The position numbers and the translations under genes are program-made. The notes under the pieces were generated by a model. The model saw only the letters and a program-made list of their open reading frames with translations. It made no database searches and was not told the DNA's origin. Positions 7,883-16,619 of a stretch of 41,567 nucleotides of DNA are shown in pieces; positions within the stretch are counted from its first letter, which is position 1, and each line of letters begins with the position of its first letter. The DNA is from Akkermansia sp. (GTDB lineage: Bacteria; Verrucomicrobiota; Verrucomicrobiia; Verrucomicrobiales; Akkermansiaceae), in assembly GCA_017477935.1 (NCBI GenBank), contig JAFVIC010000062.1:1-41567 (forward strand). The letters are read 5' to 3'.

Positions 7883-9781
7883 TCAGTTGCTCGCCGGTCG
7901 CCCGTAAATCTTCATCTCAGCCACGCTGCTGCCCACACCATCGAGAGCGGCGGTTGAGAAGAAACGAACGTAACGTGCTTTTTGCGGCTTGAAGGTGACA
8001 AACTGTTCTACCGGGTTAGCGCGGAGATTGCCGAACTCGCCCTCGGCCACGTTCTGCCAGTTGGTGCCGTCCATGCTGAGCTCGATGCGGTAGCGGGAGG
8101 TCATACCCTGAGTCTTACCATCCTGACGGGGCAGATAGGAAATGCCGCTTACCATGGCGGGCTGCTGCATATTGATGACGAAATGAGAGGGCGTGCGCCC
8201 AATGTGCCACATCGTGTCGGGTTTGCCGTCGAAGGCCAGGGGAGCCTTTTCTGCTGCAAAACCGCTGTATGTCCAGCCCCGGGAGCTGAGCGGCTTCTCT
8301 GCACTATCATCTCCTGTAACCGGGCTGGCTTCCTCTGCCGAGGGCATTCTGAGCAGGGAGAACTCAGAGATGCAGGGGCAAGCCTTGGCTCTTGTAATGG
8401 TAAGTCGCAGGCGGTCTGTAGTAACCGGCCGGCTGAGCCAGCGCATGACCTGGTTGCCGATTGTGTGCCCCTTGCCACCTCGCAGGTTGAATTGGGATTC
8501 TACCTGACCGGGCTGACCGGCTTCCACGATAGTCTGCCATTTGCTGTCAACCATAGCCTCTACGCGGAAAGCCTCTACACGCTGGCCGAGGCGAATCTGC
8601 TCGCGCAGACGGATGACATCGAAGGTGGTCGGCTCGGGCAGAATAATCTCAGCCGAGGGGGTAGTGTTACCATCCTCAGGGCACCAATAGCTTTCCATAT
8701 CACCATCGGTCAGAGCTTGGCCTGCGAAACGTGCATCATTGCCGCGAACCTGAGACGCCTCTACGGTTGCGTTCAGTGCGTAGTCTTTGGCAAGTAAGCG
8801 GGAGCGCATTCTGCCGAAGGCTTCCAGCGAGGCGACATCGGCGGCGTCCAGCCGGCCATTGCGATTCGGCGCAAGATTGAGAATGAGATTGGCACCGCGG
8901 CCGACACTTGCCATGTAGACATGCATAAGGTGCTCGGGGCTCTTCACATGGCCGGCCTGACCGGGGTGCCAGAACCAACCACGGCCATTGATGGGTGTGT
9001 CGCCCTCCAGTGAAATCCACTTATTGTTCTGCACATTCCAGAGCGGGTATTTCACAAAGCCCTTTTCCGAGCCACCCCACATCACATCGCCACGCATGGC
9101 AGCGCCCCAGATGATGCAGTCGGGCTGTAAGCGGCGGATATTTTTCACCACCTGCTCGTAGTTATAGTAGGTATCGGCCTGACCGATATTGCGATTCTGC
9201 CGTGCGCCACCATAGTAACCATCGCCGCCCATAGCTCCATCGAACCAGATTTCAAATATAGGGCCATACTGAGTCAACAGTTCTTCAATCTGCTTGTAGT
9301 AGACATCCAGATACCCCTTGCGGCCATATTCCGCGCAGTTTCTGTCCCAGGGCGAAAGATAGGTGCCAAAAGGAAAATCGTATTTCTGACAAGCATTGGC
9401 AAACTCTCGCACCACATCGCCCCGGCCGCTTTTCCACGGGGACTGAGTGATGTTGTGCGTTGTTGAAAGGGTTGGCCAGGTGCAGAATCCATCATGATGT
9501 TTTGCTGTGTAAATCATGCCATTCATGCCGGCTCCCTTGAACGTGCGCACAATAGCCTCGGCGTCAAAATCGTTCGGGTTGAACAGGCGGGGCGATTCAT
9601 CACCATAGCCCCATTCGCGATTGGTGTAGGTGTTCAGGCCGAAGTGAACAAAAGCATACCACTCCATGCGCAGCCAATTTACTTGCTGCTCGGTTGGAAG
9701 CACCCCATAAGGTGCAGGTTCCGTGGCGGCAGATAATGTCCCCATCAGGCAACCCAGCGTCAGCAGATATTTTTTGTACAT
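7883..9781 (-). CDS. Exported alpha-L-fucosidase (GH29) with two F5/8C domains
   Basis: A 632-residue protein with a signal peptide (residues 1-18, TLSAA). The GH29 barrel spans about 22-335: WYAFVHFGLNTYTNREWG, AKHHDGF (94-99), and FEIWFDGA with the likely nucleophile Asp181; the WFWHPGQAG segment (269-277) fits the subfamily that prefers alpha-1,3/1,4-linked fucose. Two F5/8 type C (CBM32-like) sugar-binding modules follow (about 340-480 and 500-630, the second with RYRIELSMDGTNWQNVAEGEF). The enzyme would release fucose from mucin or milk glycans in the periplasm or outside the cell. It is monocistronic, with its own promoter just before the ATG and a strong terminator. The family is certain; the linkage preference is inferred. 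Confidence 0.95.
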   Translation of the reverse strand: MYKKYLLTLGCLMGTLSAATEPAPYGVLPTEQQVNWLRMEWYAFVHFGLNTYTNREWGYGDESPRLFNPNDFDAEAIVRTFKGAGMNGMIYTAKHHDGFCTWPTLSTTHNITQSPWKSGRGDVVREFANACQKYDFPFGTYLSPWDRNCAEYGRKGYLDVYYKQIEELLTQYGPIFEIWFDGAMGGDGYYGGARQNRNIGQADTYYNYEQVVKNIRRLQPDCIIWGAAMRGDVMWGGSEKGFVKYPLWNVQNNKWISLEGDTPINGRGWFWHPGQAGHVKSPEHLMHVYMASVGRGANLILNLAPNRNGRLDAADVASLEAFGRMRSRLLAKDYALNATVEASQVRGNDARFAGQALTDGDMESYWCPEDGNTTPSAEIILPEPTTFDVIRLREQIRLGQRVEAFRVEAMVDSKWQTIVEAGQPGQVESQFNLRGGKGHTIGNQVMRWLSRPVTTDRLRLTITRAKACPCISEFSLLRMPSAEEASPVTGDDSAEKPLSSRGWTYSGFAAEKAPLAFDGKPDTMWHIGRTPSHFVINMQQPAMVSGISYLPRQDGKTQGMTSRYRIELSMDGTNWQNVAEGEFGNLRANPVEQFVTFKPQKARYVRFFSTAALDGVGSSVAEMKIYGRPASN

Positions 9782-9788
9782 GTTTTGT

Positions 9789-9817
9789 TAAATAGCAATT
9801 TTTTGTTGATAAATCAA
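9789..9817 (-). promoter_or_regulatory. Candidate leaderless promoter of the fucosidase gene
   Basis: TTGATT (9812-9817), 17-base spacer, TATTTA (9789-9794) on the minus strand, then 7 bases to the ATG. Transcription would start at the start codon. Confidence 0.5.
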
Positions 9818-10019
9818 GGCAAAAAACAGGATTCGGTTTTTTGCGTCTCGTGCGGGAGGAGGGGGCAGAAAGCCGTGGGCGGTTTTTGGCTCATGCGGTA
9901 ACAGACGAGATTTTCTGCTTGCGTCGAAAGCGAGATTACAATGGCTCGCGCCGTCGTAGCAGAGTCAGCGGAACGCGGAGGGCTAATCTCACCGTTTCGG
10001 GGAGGCGCGGTTGGTGGAA
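9818..10019. other. Spacer between fucosidase promoter and nadD 3' end
   Basis: About 200 GC-rich bases downstream of the nadD stop. I see no gene, tRNA or clear terminator. Frames running through it on both strands are short and have no recognisable protein pattern. Confidence 0.4.
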
Positions 10020-10565
10020 TCAGCAGAGGCTGACGCCACGGGGAATCCACTCTGCGGGCGGTTGTTGGCCTGCCTGCAGGGCCGCGCGTATGGCGGAGGA
10101 TGATGCGGGGTGGTCGCCGGCGATGAATAGGGCACGAGTGCCGGGGCGTGGCTCGGGGGCTGTGCCTCGGTGGTAGACGATGAAGGTGAGCTGCTCGCAG
10201 AGGTAGCTGTACCTGGCCCAGCGATGGAGCTGCTCCCACTGGTCGGTACCCATGAGCCAGTAGAGTTCATCTGTCGGGGCTTGCTCACGGCAGGCGGCAA
10301 CCACACGCCAGCTGTAGCTGGGCGGGGGCAGGGTGAGGTCGAGGTCGCTGACTTGAGCCTGAGGTATGTCGGCGGTAGCGGCGCGCAGCATGGCCAGGCG
10401 CTGCTCATCGGTAAAAAAGTGCTGCCGCCCGGTCTTGAAGGGGGAGCAGGCGGCAGGCAGAAAGAGTATGCGCTGTAGTCCGGCGGCTTGGATGGCGGCT
10501 TTTGCGATGGCCAAGTGCCCGGTGTGAATCGGGTCGAAGGAGCCGCCGAACAGGCAGGTTTTCAT
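10020..10565 (-). CDS. nadD: Nicotinate-nucleotide adenylyltransferase
   Basis: A 181-residue protein that adenylates nicotinate mononucleotide to deamido-NAD in NAD biosynthesis, in the cytoplasm. Residues 6-17 hold the nucleotidyltransferase signature (GGSFDPIHTGHL). Residues about 105-110 read WLMGTDQW, matching the family's DxxxxxxxW region, and the C-terminus has SSSAIRAAL, the ISSTxIR-type motif. Length is close to the family norm (about 190-210). ATG at 10565 overlaps the TGA of the upstream peptidase gene (TGATG); a GTG one codon earlier is possible but less likely. Translation is probably coupled to the peptidase gene. Confidence 0.93.
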   Translation of the reverse strand: MKTCLFGGSFDPIHTGHLAIAKAAIQAAGLQRILFLPAACSPFKTGRQHFFTDEQRLAMLRAATADIPQAQVSDLDLTLPPPSYSWRVVAACREQAPTDELYWLMGTDQWEQLHRWARYSYLCEQLTFIVYHRGTAPEPRPGTRALFIAGDHPASSSAIRAALQAGQQPPAEWIPRGVSLC

Positions 10566-11248
10566 CACAGTCCTTCGGTGTCTTTGTAGGGCAGGAAACA
10601 GCCGATGGGCAACTTCACGAACTTGGTTTCGGGGCGCAGTCGGCGATAGTGGTTGATGAAGGCGGTGAGGTTGCCGTAGTTTTTGGAGGTCTTGGGTATA
10701 CCTTGCTGGCCGCAGTTGACCAAGATGTTGAAGTGCAGCTCGGCATGCAGGTGGGCAGGGAACATGCCGCGGTTGGTGCCGATGGTGCCTACCTGGTCAC
10801 CGCGTTTGACAAGCTGCCCGAGTTTTACGTCGATTCGGTCGAGGTGCCCATAGAGGGTCTGGCAGCAGAGCACACGACCGCTCTTGGGTTCGCGGAACGC
10901 GTGGCGCACAATCACTACTTTGCCCCAGCGGCCGCGGGCATCTGCCGCGTAGGTCACCAGGCCGTGGCCTATGGTGTAGACCGGGTCGCCGAGGTCGGAG
11001 TTGCCGCCGCCGTTGCCGTTCCAGTCTTCGCCGAGGTGGCGCGGGGTTTTGAGTCGCAGGCCACGGGCTTTGTAGTAACCTTCACCGTTGGGCTTACCGA
11101 CGGGGAAGTCAAAGCCGTCTGCCAGCGGCACGAGTGCCCACTTGCCGTCAGCGGTTTTCTGAGCCATGGTCACCCCACACGAGGTGTTGCCCAGTATGAA
11201 GAGGAAGGTCAGAGTCAGCAGGAAAATGCGGCGGTATAAGTGTACCAT
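10565..11248 (-). CDS. M23 family metallopeptidase, probable lipoprotein
   Basis: A 227-residue protein with a hydrophobic leader ending in NTSC at Cys24, a weak lipobox, so probably anchored in the envelope. The peptidase M23 (LytM/lysostaphin) fold covers about 65-190. Zinc ligands are visible as HxxxD (His71, Asp75) and HxH (His166/His168), plus His135 in LYGHLD. M23 enzymes cut peptidoglycan cross-links or stem peptides; the complete ligand set suggests activity. It overlaps nadD by four bases. A promoter candidate lies 8 bases before the ATG. Confidence 0.88.
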   Translation of the reverse strand: MVHLYRRIFLLTLTFLFILGNTSCGVTMAQKTADGKWALVPLADGFDFPVGKPNGEGYYKARGLRLKTPRHLGEDWNGNGGGNSDLGDPVYTIGHGLVTYAADARGRWGKVVIVRHAFREPKSGRVLCCQTLYGHLDRIDVKLGQLVKRGDQVGTIGTNRGMFPAHLHAELHFNILVNCGQQGIPKTSKNYGNLTAFINHYRRLRPETKFVKLPIGCFLPYKDTEGL

Positions 11249-11256
11249 GTCAACAG

Positions 11257-11284
11257 AATATCATATAGTCCCCACCTATGGCAA
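11257..11284 (-). promoter_or_regulatory. Candidate leaderless promoter of the M23-nadD operon
   Basis: TTGCCA (11279-11284), 16-base spacer, GATATT (11257-11262), then 8 bases to the ATG on the minus strand. The -10 is weak. Confidence 0.35.
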
Positions 11285-11301
11285 GCACCAAAATTGCCAT
11301 A

Positions 11302-11772
11302 TCATGACATGCGGGCGCTTGACAGCAGCTCGGCGGCTCTGGCCGCGCAGAATGCCACGCAGCGCTCGCAGGGGCGAGACTCGTAATAGGCTTGTGTGCG
11401 TGCGTTCGGGCGGGCTCCCTCAGCTATGTTTTCATCGAGGTGCAGTAGCTCACGGCAGGTCATGGTGCCGAATTCGGCGGTGAATGCGGCAGCCTGTTCG
11501 CGCACCAGGGAGAATACGCGCTCTTTGTCTTCCGGTTCTCCGGTCAGGTTGCCGCGGCAGTACCCGGCTACCAGGGTCAACCCGCTGAAGGCCCCGCACA
11601 TGCCTCGCATGCGCCCTACTCCGGCACCGAACCCGGCTGCGAGCCGCAGGGCGAGCTCTTCACTCAGCCCGATTTGCCCGGCAAAGGCGGCAAAAACGGA
11701 TTGTGCACAGTTGTAGCCGCGGTGGAACAGAGCCAGGGCGCGGTCGGCAGCTTGCTGGTTGGTCGTGGGCAT
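11302..11772 (-). CDS. C_GCAxxG_C_C family redox-type protein
   Basis: A 156-residue protein of the C_GCAxxG_C_C (split-Soret cytochrome-like) family. Conserved cysteines occur in order: YNCAQS (Cys22), the Gly-rich GFGAGVGRMRGMCGAFSG (Cys59), YCRG, MTCREL, and the C-terminal RPCERCVAFC. Members are small cytoplasmic proteins thought to bind iron-sulfur or other redox centres; the exact role is unknown. Length is typical. It starts 5 bases after the stop of the DEAD-box helicase gene, so the two are probably one transcript. ATG at 11772 is the first start with the conserved N-terminus. Confidence 0.85.
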   Translation of the reverse strand: MPTTNQQAADRALALFHRGYNCAQSVFAAFAGQIGLSEELALRLAAGFGAGVGRMRGMCGAFSGLTLVAGYCRGNLTGEPEDKERVFSLVREQAAAFTAEFGTMTCRELLHLDENIAEGARPNARTQAYYESRPCERCVAFCAARAAELLSSARMS

Positions 11773-11777
11773 AGCTA

Positions 11778-13628
11778 TCAGCTGCGACGGGGTTTTTTGG
11801 TAAAGCGCGAGAAGAAGGGCGAATCTTCGCGGTCGCGACGGTTGCCGCGCTCTTTTCGCTCATTGCGGTCGCTGCGTTCACGCTGGCGGTTGTTGTTGTA
11901 GCGCTCGGCTCGCTCGAACCTTCCTCCGCGCTCGCTCTTTCCGGGGTAGGTTGAGCTGCCACCGGAGCGGCGGTCGCGCACGTGAACGGCGGGGCGGTTG
12001 TCGCCCTCGGGTTTCTTGTCCTCGCGCACGTTGACTTCATACCCGCAGATGGAGCAGGTGGCCAGTCGCTCCAGCAGCTGGGGAGCCATCTCGGGTGAGA
12101 CTTCGATGAGGGTGTGCTTCAGGAAAATACGTATGTCGCCTACGGTTCCCTTGGGGGCTCCGCCTTCGTTGTAGAACAGGCCTGCGACATCTTTCGGGCG
12201 CACGCCGATGAGCTTGCCGCCATTCATGAACAGGGTAGTGCTCTGCTGCAGGCTGCTCCAGTCGTTGCCTTTCTCGGCAGCCGGTGCCGGCTCGCTATCA
12301 TTGCTGTCGCGCTTGCCGTAGCGGCTGGGGCGGTCTTCGGGGATAGCCTGCAACTCACAGCTTCCCTTGGCTACCAACAGGTTGAACATGGCGGCCATCA
12401 GCTGCTCCGCCGGCAGATCAATGTCGCGCAGTTCGTCGGGCAGTTCGGTGGCGTGGGCGGCCTGTTCCAGTATGTCATCCACCAGGGCTTCGCGGCGTGC
12501 TTCTTCCACCTGTACGGCAGTCATCACTTTTTCGTGCTGCATGCGCGTGCCGATGAATCGCTCTATGCGGGCCAGCAGTGAGAAGTCGCGGCGGCCGATA
12601 AAGGTGACGGCTTTGCCCTTGCGGCCGGCACGTGCCGTGCGGCCAATGCGGTGCACGTAATCCTCAGGGTCGCGGGGCAGCTCGAAGTTGACGACGATGT
12701 CGACATCATCTATATCCAGCCCTCGGGCAGCGATGTCGGTAGCCACCAGTACATTGAGATTACCGCGGCGGAAAGAATCCATCACGCGCTCGCGCAGGGT
12801 CTGGGGCATGTCGCCGTGCAGGCGGTCGACGGAGTAACCTCGGGCCAGCAGGCCGTCCACCACGTCATCGACCACTCGCTTGGTGTTGGCAAAGACCAAG
12901 CCTCGCTTCATGCGCCCCATCTCAATCAGGCGGCTGAGTACCTCGATTCGGGAGCTGAACACCACCTCGTATACGCTTTGCTCGCAGGTGGGCACAGTGA
13001 GCACCGGTCGCTCGATGGTGATTTCCTGCGGGTTGTCGGAAAGTCGGTTGATAAGCGCCCGAATGGCCGGCGACATAGTGGCCGAGAAGAAGAGGGTCTG
13101 GCGCTCCGCCGGCAGCAGGGAAACCACACGGTCGATGTCCTCCTGAAATCCCATGTCGAGCATTTCATCGGCCTCGTCGAGTATCAGGGTTGTGATGTGC
13201 TCGGTGGGCAGTTCGCCCTGTTCCATGAGGTCGATGACTCGGCCGGGGGTACCGACCACAAACTGCACGCCGCGGCGCAGGGCTGCCAGTTGCGGGGCAA
13301 ATGAGGCCCCGCCGTAAATCGGTACGGCCGATACACCGTCGAGGAACAGCGCCAGCTTGTCCACCTCGCGGCAGATTTGCACGGCCAGTTCGCGCGTAGG
13401 TGCCAGGCACAGTACCTGCACACTGCGTTGGTTCGGGTCTATGTTTTCCAGCGCCGGTATCGAGAATGCCAGGGTTTTGCCAGAGCCGGTGTGCGAAAGA
13501 CCCACAATATCATGACCTTCCAGCGCGGGGGGAATGGCCTGTTGCTGAATGGGGGAGGGGGTCTCGAAGCCGAGCACTTCGATGGCTTCTAAAATTTCCG
13601 GGCAAATACCGAGTTGAGAGAAAGACAT
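11778..13628 (-). CDS. DEAD-box RNA helicase with DbpA-type RNA-binding domain
   Basis: A 616-residue ATP-dependent RNA helicase (CsdA/DeaD class) that remodels RNA, typically in ribosome assembly or cold adaptation. All motifs are present: Q motif (FSQLG...GFETPSPIQ), Walker A SHTGSGKT (45-52), PTREL (77-81), DEAD (151-154), SAT (182-184) and a HRIGRTARAGR-type motif VI. A DbpA-like RNA-binding domain lies near residues 480-550. The tail is long, Arg/Gly-rich and disordered (SERGGRFERAERYNNN...FTKKPRRS), a typical RNA-binding extension. ATG 13628 is chosen because the Q motif follows directly. An upstream in-frame extension to TTG 13820 is low-complexity and unlike the family; ATG 13661 is an alternative. 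Confidence 0.92.
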   Translation of the reverse strand: MSFSQLGICPEILEAIEVLGFETPSPIQQQAIPPALEGHDIVGLSHTGSGKTLAFSIPALENIDPNQRSVQVLCLAPTRELAVQICREVDKLALFLDGVSAVPIYGGASFAPQLAALRRGVQFVVGTPGRVIDLMEQGELPTEHITTLILDEADEMLDMGFQEDIDRVVSLLPAERQTLFFSATMSPAIRALINRLSDNPQEITIERPVLTVPTCEQSVYEVVFSSRIEVLSRLIEMGRMKRGLVFANTKRVVDDVVDGLLARGYSVDRLHGDMPQTLRERVMDSFRRGNLNVLVATDIAARGLDIDDVDIVVNFELPRDPEDYVHRIGRTARAGRKGKAVTFIGRRDFSLLARIERFIGTRMQHEKVMTAVQVEEARREALVDDILEQAAHATELPDELRDIDLPAEQLMAAMFNLLVAKGSCELQAIPEDRPSRYGKRDSNDSEPAPAAEKGNDWSSLQQSTTLFMNGGKLIGVRPKDVAGLFYNEGGAPKGTVGDIRIFLKHTLIEVSPEMAPQLLERLATCSICGYEVNVREDKKPEGDNRPAVHVRDRRSGGSSTYPGKSERGGRFERAERYNNNRQRERSDRNERKERGNRRDREDSPFFSRFTKKPRRS

Positions 13629-13851
13629 AGACGGCGGCAAGAATGCCCGATTATTACGCATTTGTAAAGCACTTTTTTTGCCAGTCTGTGCTAAATTCAC
13701 CTGCTGACCGTCTTTTGTGCTGTGTGAAGTATGGCGCCGTGGTGGCGGGGAGATGGTGATGATGGAGGGGCGGCGGGCGTTTTGCCCGCGTGCTTGCTTG
13801 TCGAATCTCGATTTGTTCAATGGTGGTTATTGAAACAGCCCCTGATTTTGT

Positions 13852-15201
13852 TTATTCGCTTGGGGTGTTTTCGTAGGCCTGCACTTTGTAATGGCGCTTA
13901 ATCAGGGTTTCGGTCACGGCGCCATTGGTGCCGCTGGGGGAGAACTGCAACTCGACACTTACCTCGAAATACTGGTGAGAATCACCGCATTTGATGGCGA
14001 AAAATGGTGCGCCGAGTGGGAAATTGCCCACGGACGAGATGGTTGAGTTTTCGCGCATCCAGTCACTGACAGCCCCGGGGATATCGTGGCGGAACAGCTC
14101 TGCGGGGTTGGTTGAGTATCGCGCCGGGAAGGAGAACAGGCGCAGCAGGTTGCCCTCCGTATCTCGAATAGCCAGTAGCAGGGTGCCGGGGCGACCGGGG
14201 TTGGCGTAGACTTCGGCCTGGTATATACCATATTGATTATTCGGTTCAATCAGGTGGAGTTCCGGGGTGTTGCCCAGGCGCTTGATTTTGCCGCGGCACA
14301 TACGGGCTGCGGTTTCTTCGGTCGGGGTTTCCGCAAGTTTCTGCATGCGGCTGTCGATAGCGGCGATGGCGGCGTTGATGGCTTTGTGGGCTGTTTCGCG
14401 GTGCTTGGTGCCGCGCCAGGCCAGCAGCAGGTAGTGTTTGCCTGAGAGCTCCAGCGCGATATCAGGCAGTTCCTCTTTGTCATTCGCCGGTTCGGGGAAG
14501 GGCTCACCCGGTTTCACCGGCTGGAACCCGCTCGGCATGGGTTCGCCCTCGGCCACAGTGCGGAAGGTTGCATGCACCGTGCCGGGTATGCCGCCGGTGG
14601 CGGGGGGAACGAGAACCACGTGGCCGGGTTTGGTGTAAAAGGTGTCGCTCTTGTCCGCGAAGGCCCAGCGCGGTGCCTGCTCCAGGTAGCCGGCGAGCAG
14701 TTCTTCGTGCTGAGTTTCGAGCAGTTGCAGGTTCGGAGTCTGTTCCAGTACGTCGGCTCTGTGGGATTCCGGAGAGATGGGGATGACGAGTGCCGACGGG
14801 CCGGTGAGGTTTTCGTTGGGCTGGTGAATGGTGTAGGTCTGCCGGGTGTCGATTTCGGTGCTGTTTTCGTATGGTGCGGGGGCATCGGCCTCGATAGCCA
14901 TTCGGATGAACACGAATACACCAACTGCCCATACGGCACACCAGCCGCCCAGCTGGAAGAAAGCACGCATGTTGCGCATGTGTAGCAGAAAGTAGGTGCA
15001 GCTCGCAATCAGGACCATGACGGACCCCCCCAGCGCTGTTGCTACAACCCGCCCCGCCAGAGCCGCATGCTCAGCCGACAGCCAAGGCAGTTCCTGCAGG
15101 GGCCAGAGTATGGGGACGCAGGCCAGCAGCACCGCCAGCGCACAGAGTATGTGCCATACCCAGCTTAATCTGAAAATTCTGCTGAGCAGGGGTTCTTTCA
15201 T
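13852..15201 (-). CDS. Unknown membrane protein, last gene of an ankyrin operon
   Basis: A 449-residue protein I do not recognise. The N-terminal quarter has three hydrophobic segments (about 12-35, 48-72, 80-100), consistent with membrane helices. The remaining 350 residues are soluble, Pro- and Glu-rich, with no family motif I can name (segments such as KHYLLLAWRGTKH and LLLAIRDTEGNLLRLFSFPARY suggest a beta-rich domain). Its ATG overlaps the TGA of the upstream ankyrin gene (ATGA, 15198-15201), so translation is coupled. Being encoded with two envelope-targeted ankyrin proteins suggests a shared membrane complex, but this is inference. Confidence 0.75.
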   Translation of the reverse strand: MKEPLLSRIFRLSWVWHILCALAVLLACVPILWPLQELPWLSAEHAALAGRVVATALGGSVMVLIASCTYFLLHMRNMRAFFQLGGWCAVWAVGVFVFIRMAIEADAPAPYENSTEIDTRQTYTIHQPNENLTGPSALVIPISPESHRADVLEQTPNLQLLETQHEELLAGYLEQAPRWAFADKSDTFYTKPGHVVLVPPATGGIPGTVHATFRTVAEGEPMPSGFQPVKPGEPFPEPANDKEELPDIALELSGKHYLLLAWRGTKHRETAHKAINAAIAAIDSRMQKLAETPTEETAARMCRGKIKRLGNTPELHLIEPNNQYGIYQAEVYANPGRPGTLLLAIRDTEGNLLRLFSFPARYSTNPAELFRHDIPGAVSDWMRENSTISSVGNFPLGAPFFAIKCGDSHQYFEVSVELQFSPSGTNGAVTETLIKRHYKVQAYENTPSE

Positions 15202-16604
15202 TTTTCTACCGTTTGGCGGGCGGCAAACAGAGCCGGGTTGTCGAGAATATAGCGCGCCATGAGAATTCGCGGACTGGGTGGCGGCTGCTCAGTGTATTTG
15301 TGGTGCGCAGATTGTATGGTGTAGGGGTCGTCGGTCAGAGCTCCATCGTGCATGAGGGTGGCAACAATGGCCGCATGGCGCTTGAGTTTCATGTCGTTGA
15401 AGGCGCGGATGGTGCGCGTGAGCATGTCGGCACTCAGGGCGCTGATATCGCCGGTACTCAGGGCAGCATCCGTCACGGCGCATTCATAGATTCGGCGTTG
15501 TTCGGGCGACATACTTTCCACGGAGGTGGTGCCGTTTTCGGCGAACCGGGCCAAGAGTGCCTCCGGTGTGGGGGTGGGAAGTTTTTGGCGCTTGAGCAGC
15601 AGGATGTAGGCCCGGTAGGCGAGCTCCGCTTCGTTGCCGTTGGTGTATTTGCGGATGAGGGGCAGGGCTTTGTCTCCCTCGCGCCGCTCAATCATTTCGA
15701 GCAATATGCCCATAGGGGCGGCTGCGAAACAGTCAATCATTTCCTCCGGCGAGGTCGGCAGCATGGTGTCAAGCTTGCGCAGGGCCTGGTGCAGATCGGC
15801 AGGGGCGACATCCCAGTGCAGCAGATTGAGAGCTTCGAGCACCTGGGCGGGTTTTTCTTCCAGCAGGTGTTCGCCGTGTTCCCAGTAGTGGAGCTCGTGC
15901 ACGAATTGGTGTGCCCTCTGCTCGTCCGCCAGGCGCATGAAGGCCAGCAGGTCACAGACATCGCTGTAGGAAAATCTGCGTTTGCTGCCTACGGCCAGCA
16001 TGTCAGCGAGTCGTTTTTCTGCCAGCTCGTAGGCCGGGGCGCAGTATTTGCGTATGAGGTATTGGCGGCAGGGCTCGTGCTTGGTGAGTCGGGCCTGTTC
16101 GGTGCGCTTGCGAATGTAGCGGTAGAATGAGAACGAATCGTAGGGCACGCGAACCGACAGCTCTTTGGTGAGCAGGTCGGCGGCTTTCAGTCGGGCGAGC
16201 AGCTCGGGCTTGCTTTGCAGGTAAAAGGCGGCATTGCACCCCTTGCGGTTTTCCCTCAGCATGCTGGCACCATTTTGCAGCAGCAGGGTGACTGCGGCAT
16301 CGACCGCTTGGGCGAAATGGGGGTCCGTGGTGTAGCGATAGTCCATTTCGAGCGGTGCGCAGAGGTGGAGCAACGGGGTGTTCCCCTCGCTGTCCGTGGC
16401 GTTTACATCAGCCCCGGCCTCGATAAGTTGCTGCATGGCCGCAAGCGAGTCCGCACCGTTGAACCCGGCTGCGATTGCCAGCAACGTGGGTTCCTGCGCC
16501 GTCGAAGTGATTTCCGGCGGTGTGTCGGCCGTCGGAGGTGTTACACTGTCTTGCGCGCTCAGGCCGGCGGTGCTCAGTAGCAGTACTGTAAGAATGTTTC
16601 GCAT
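15198..16604 (-). CDS. Exported ankyrin-repeat protein
   Basis: A 468-residue protein. Residues 1-17 are a signal peptide (MRNILTVLLLSTAGLSA). A short ankyrin region (about 40-150) shows LLAIAAGFNGADSLAAMQQL, IEAGADVNATDSEGNTPLLHL and LLLQNGASMLRENRKGCNAAF. The rest (about 160-460) is helical and lacks a recognisable domain; it may be a solenoid of degenerate repeats. It starts 15 bases after the upstream lipoprotein gene and overlaps the downstream membrane protein gene by four bases. Export implies a periplasmic or surface role. The function is unknown. Confidence 0.8.
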   Translation of the reverse strand: MRNILTVLLLSTAGLSAQDSVTPPTADTPPEITSTAQEPTLLAIAAGFNGADSLAAMQQLIEAGADVNATDSEGNTPLLHLCAPLEMDYRYTTDPHFAQAVDAAVTLLLQNGASMLRENRKGCNAAFYLQSKPELLARLKAADLLTKELSVRVPYDSFSFYRYIRKRTEQARLTKHEPCRQYLIRKYCAPAYELAEKRLADMLAVGSKRRFSYSDVCDLLAFMRLADEQRAHQFVHELHYWEHGEHLLEEKPAQVLEALNLLHWDVAPADLHQALRKLDTMLPTSPEEMIDCFAAAPMGILLEMIERREGDKALPLIRKYTNGNEAELAYRAYILLLKRQKLPTPTPEALLARFAENGTTSVESMSPEQRRIYECAVTDAALSTGDISALSADMLTRTIRAFNDMKLKRHAAIVATLMHDGALTDDPYTIQSAHHKYTEQPPPSPRILMARYILDNPALFAARQTVEK

Positions 16605-16619
16605 GTCGGGGGAAGGGAA

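Noticed and set aside
13629..13820. N-terminal extension of the DEAD-box helicase from a TTG start
   Set aside because: Low-complexity sequence before the Q motif, unlike the family; ATG 13628 (or 13661) is more likely.
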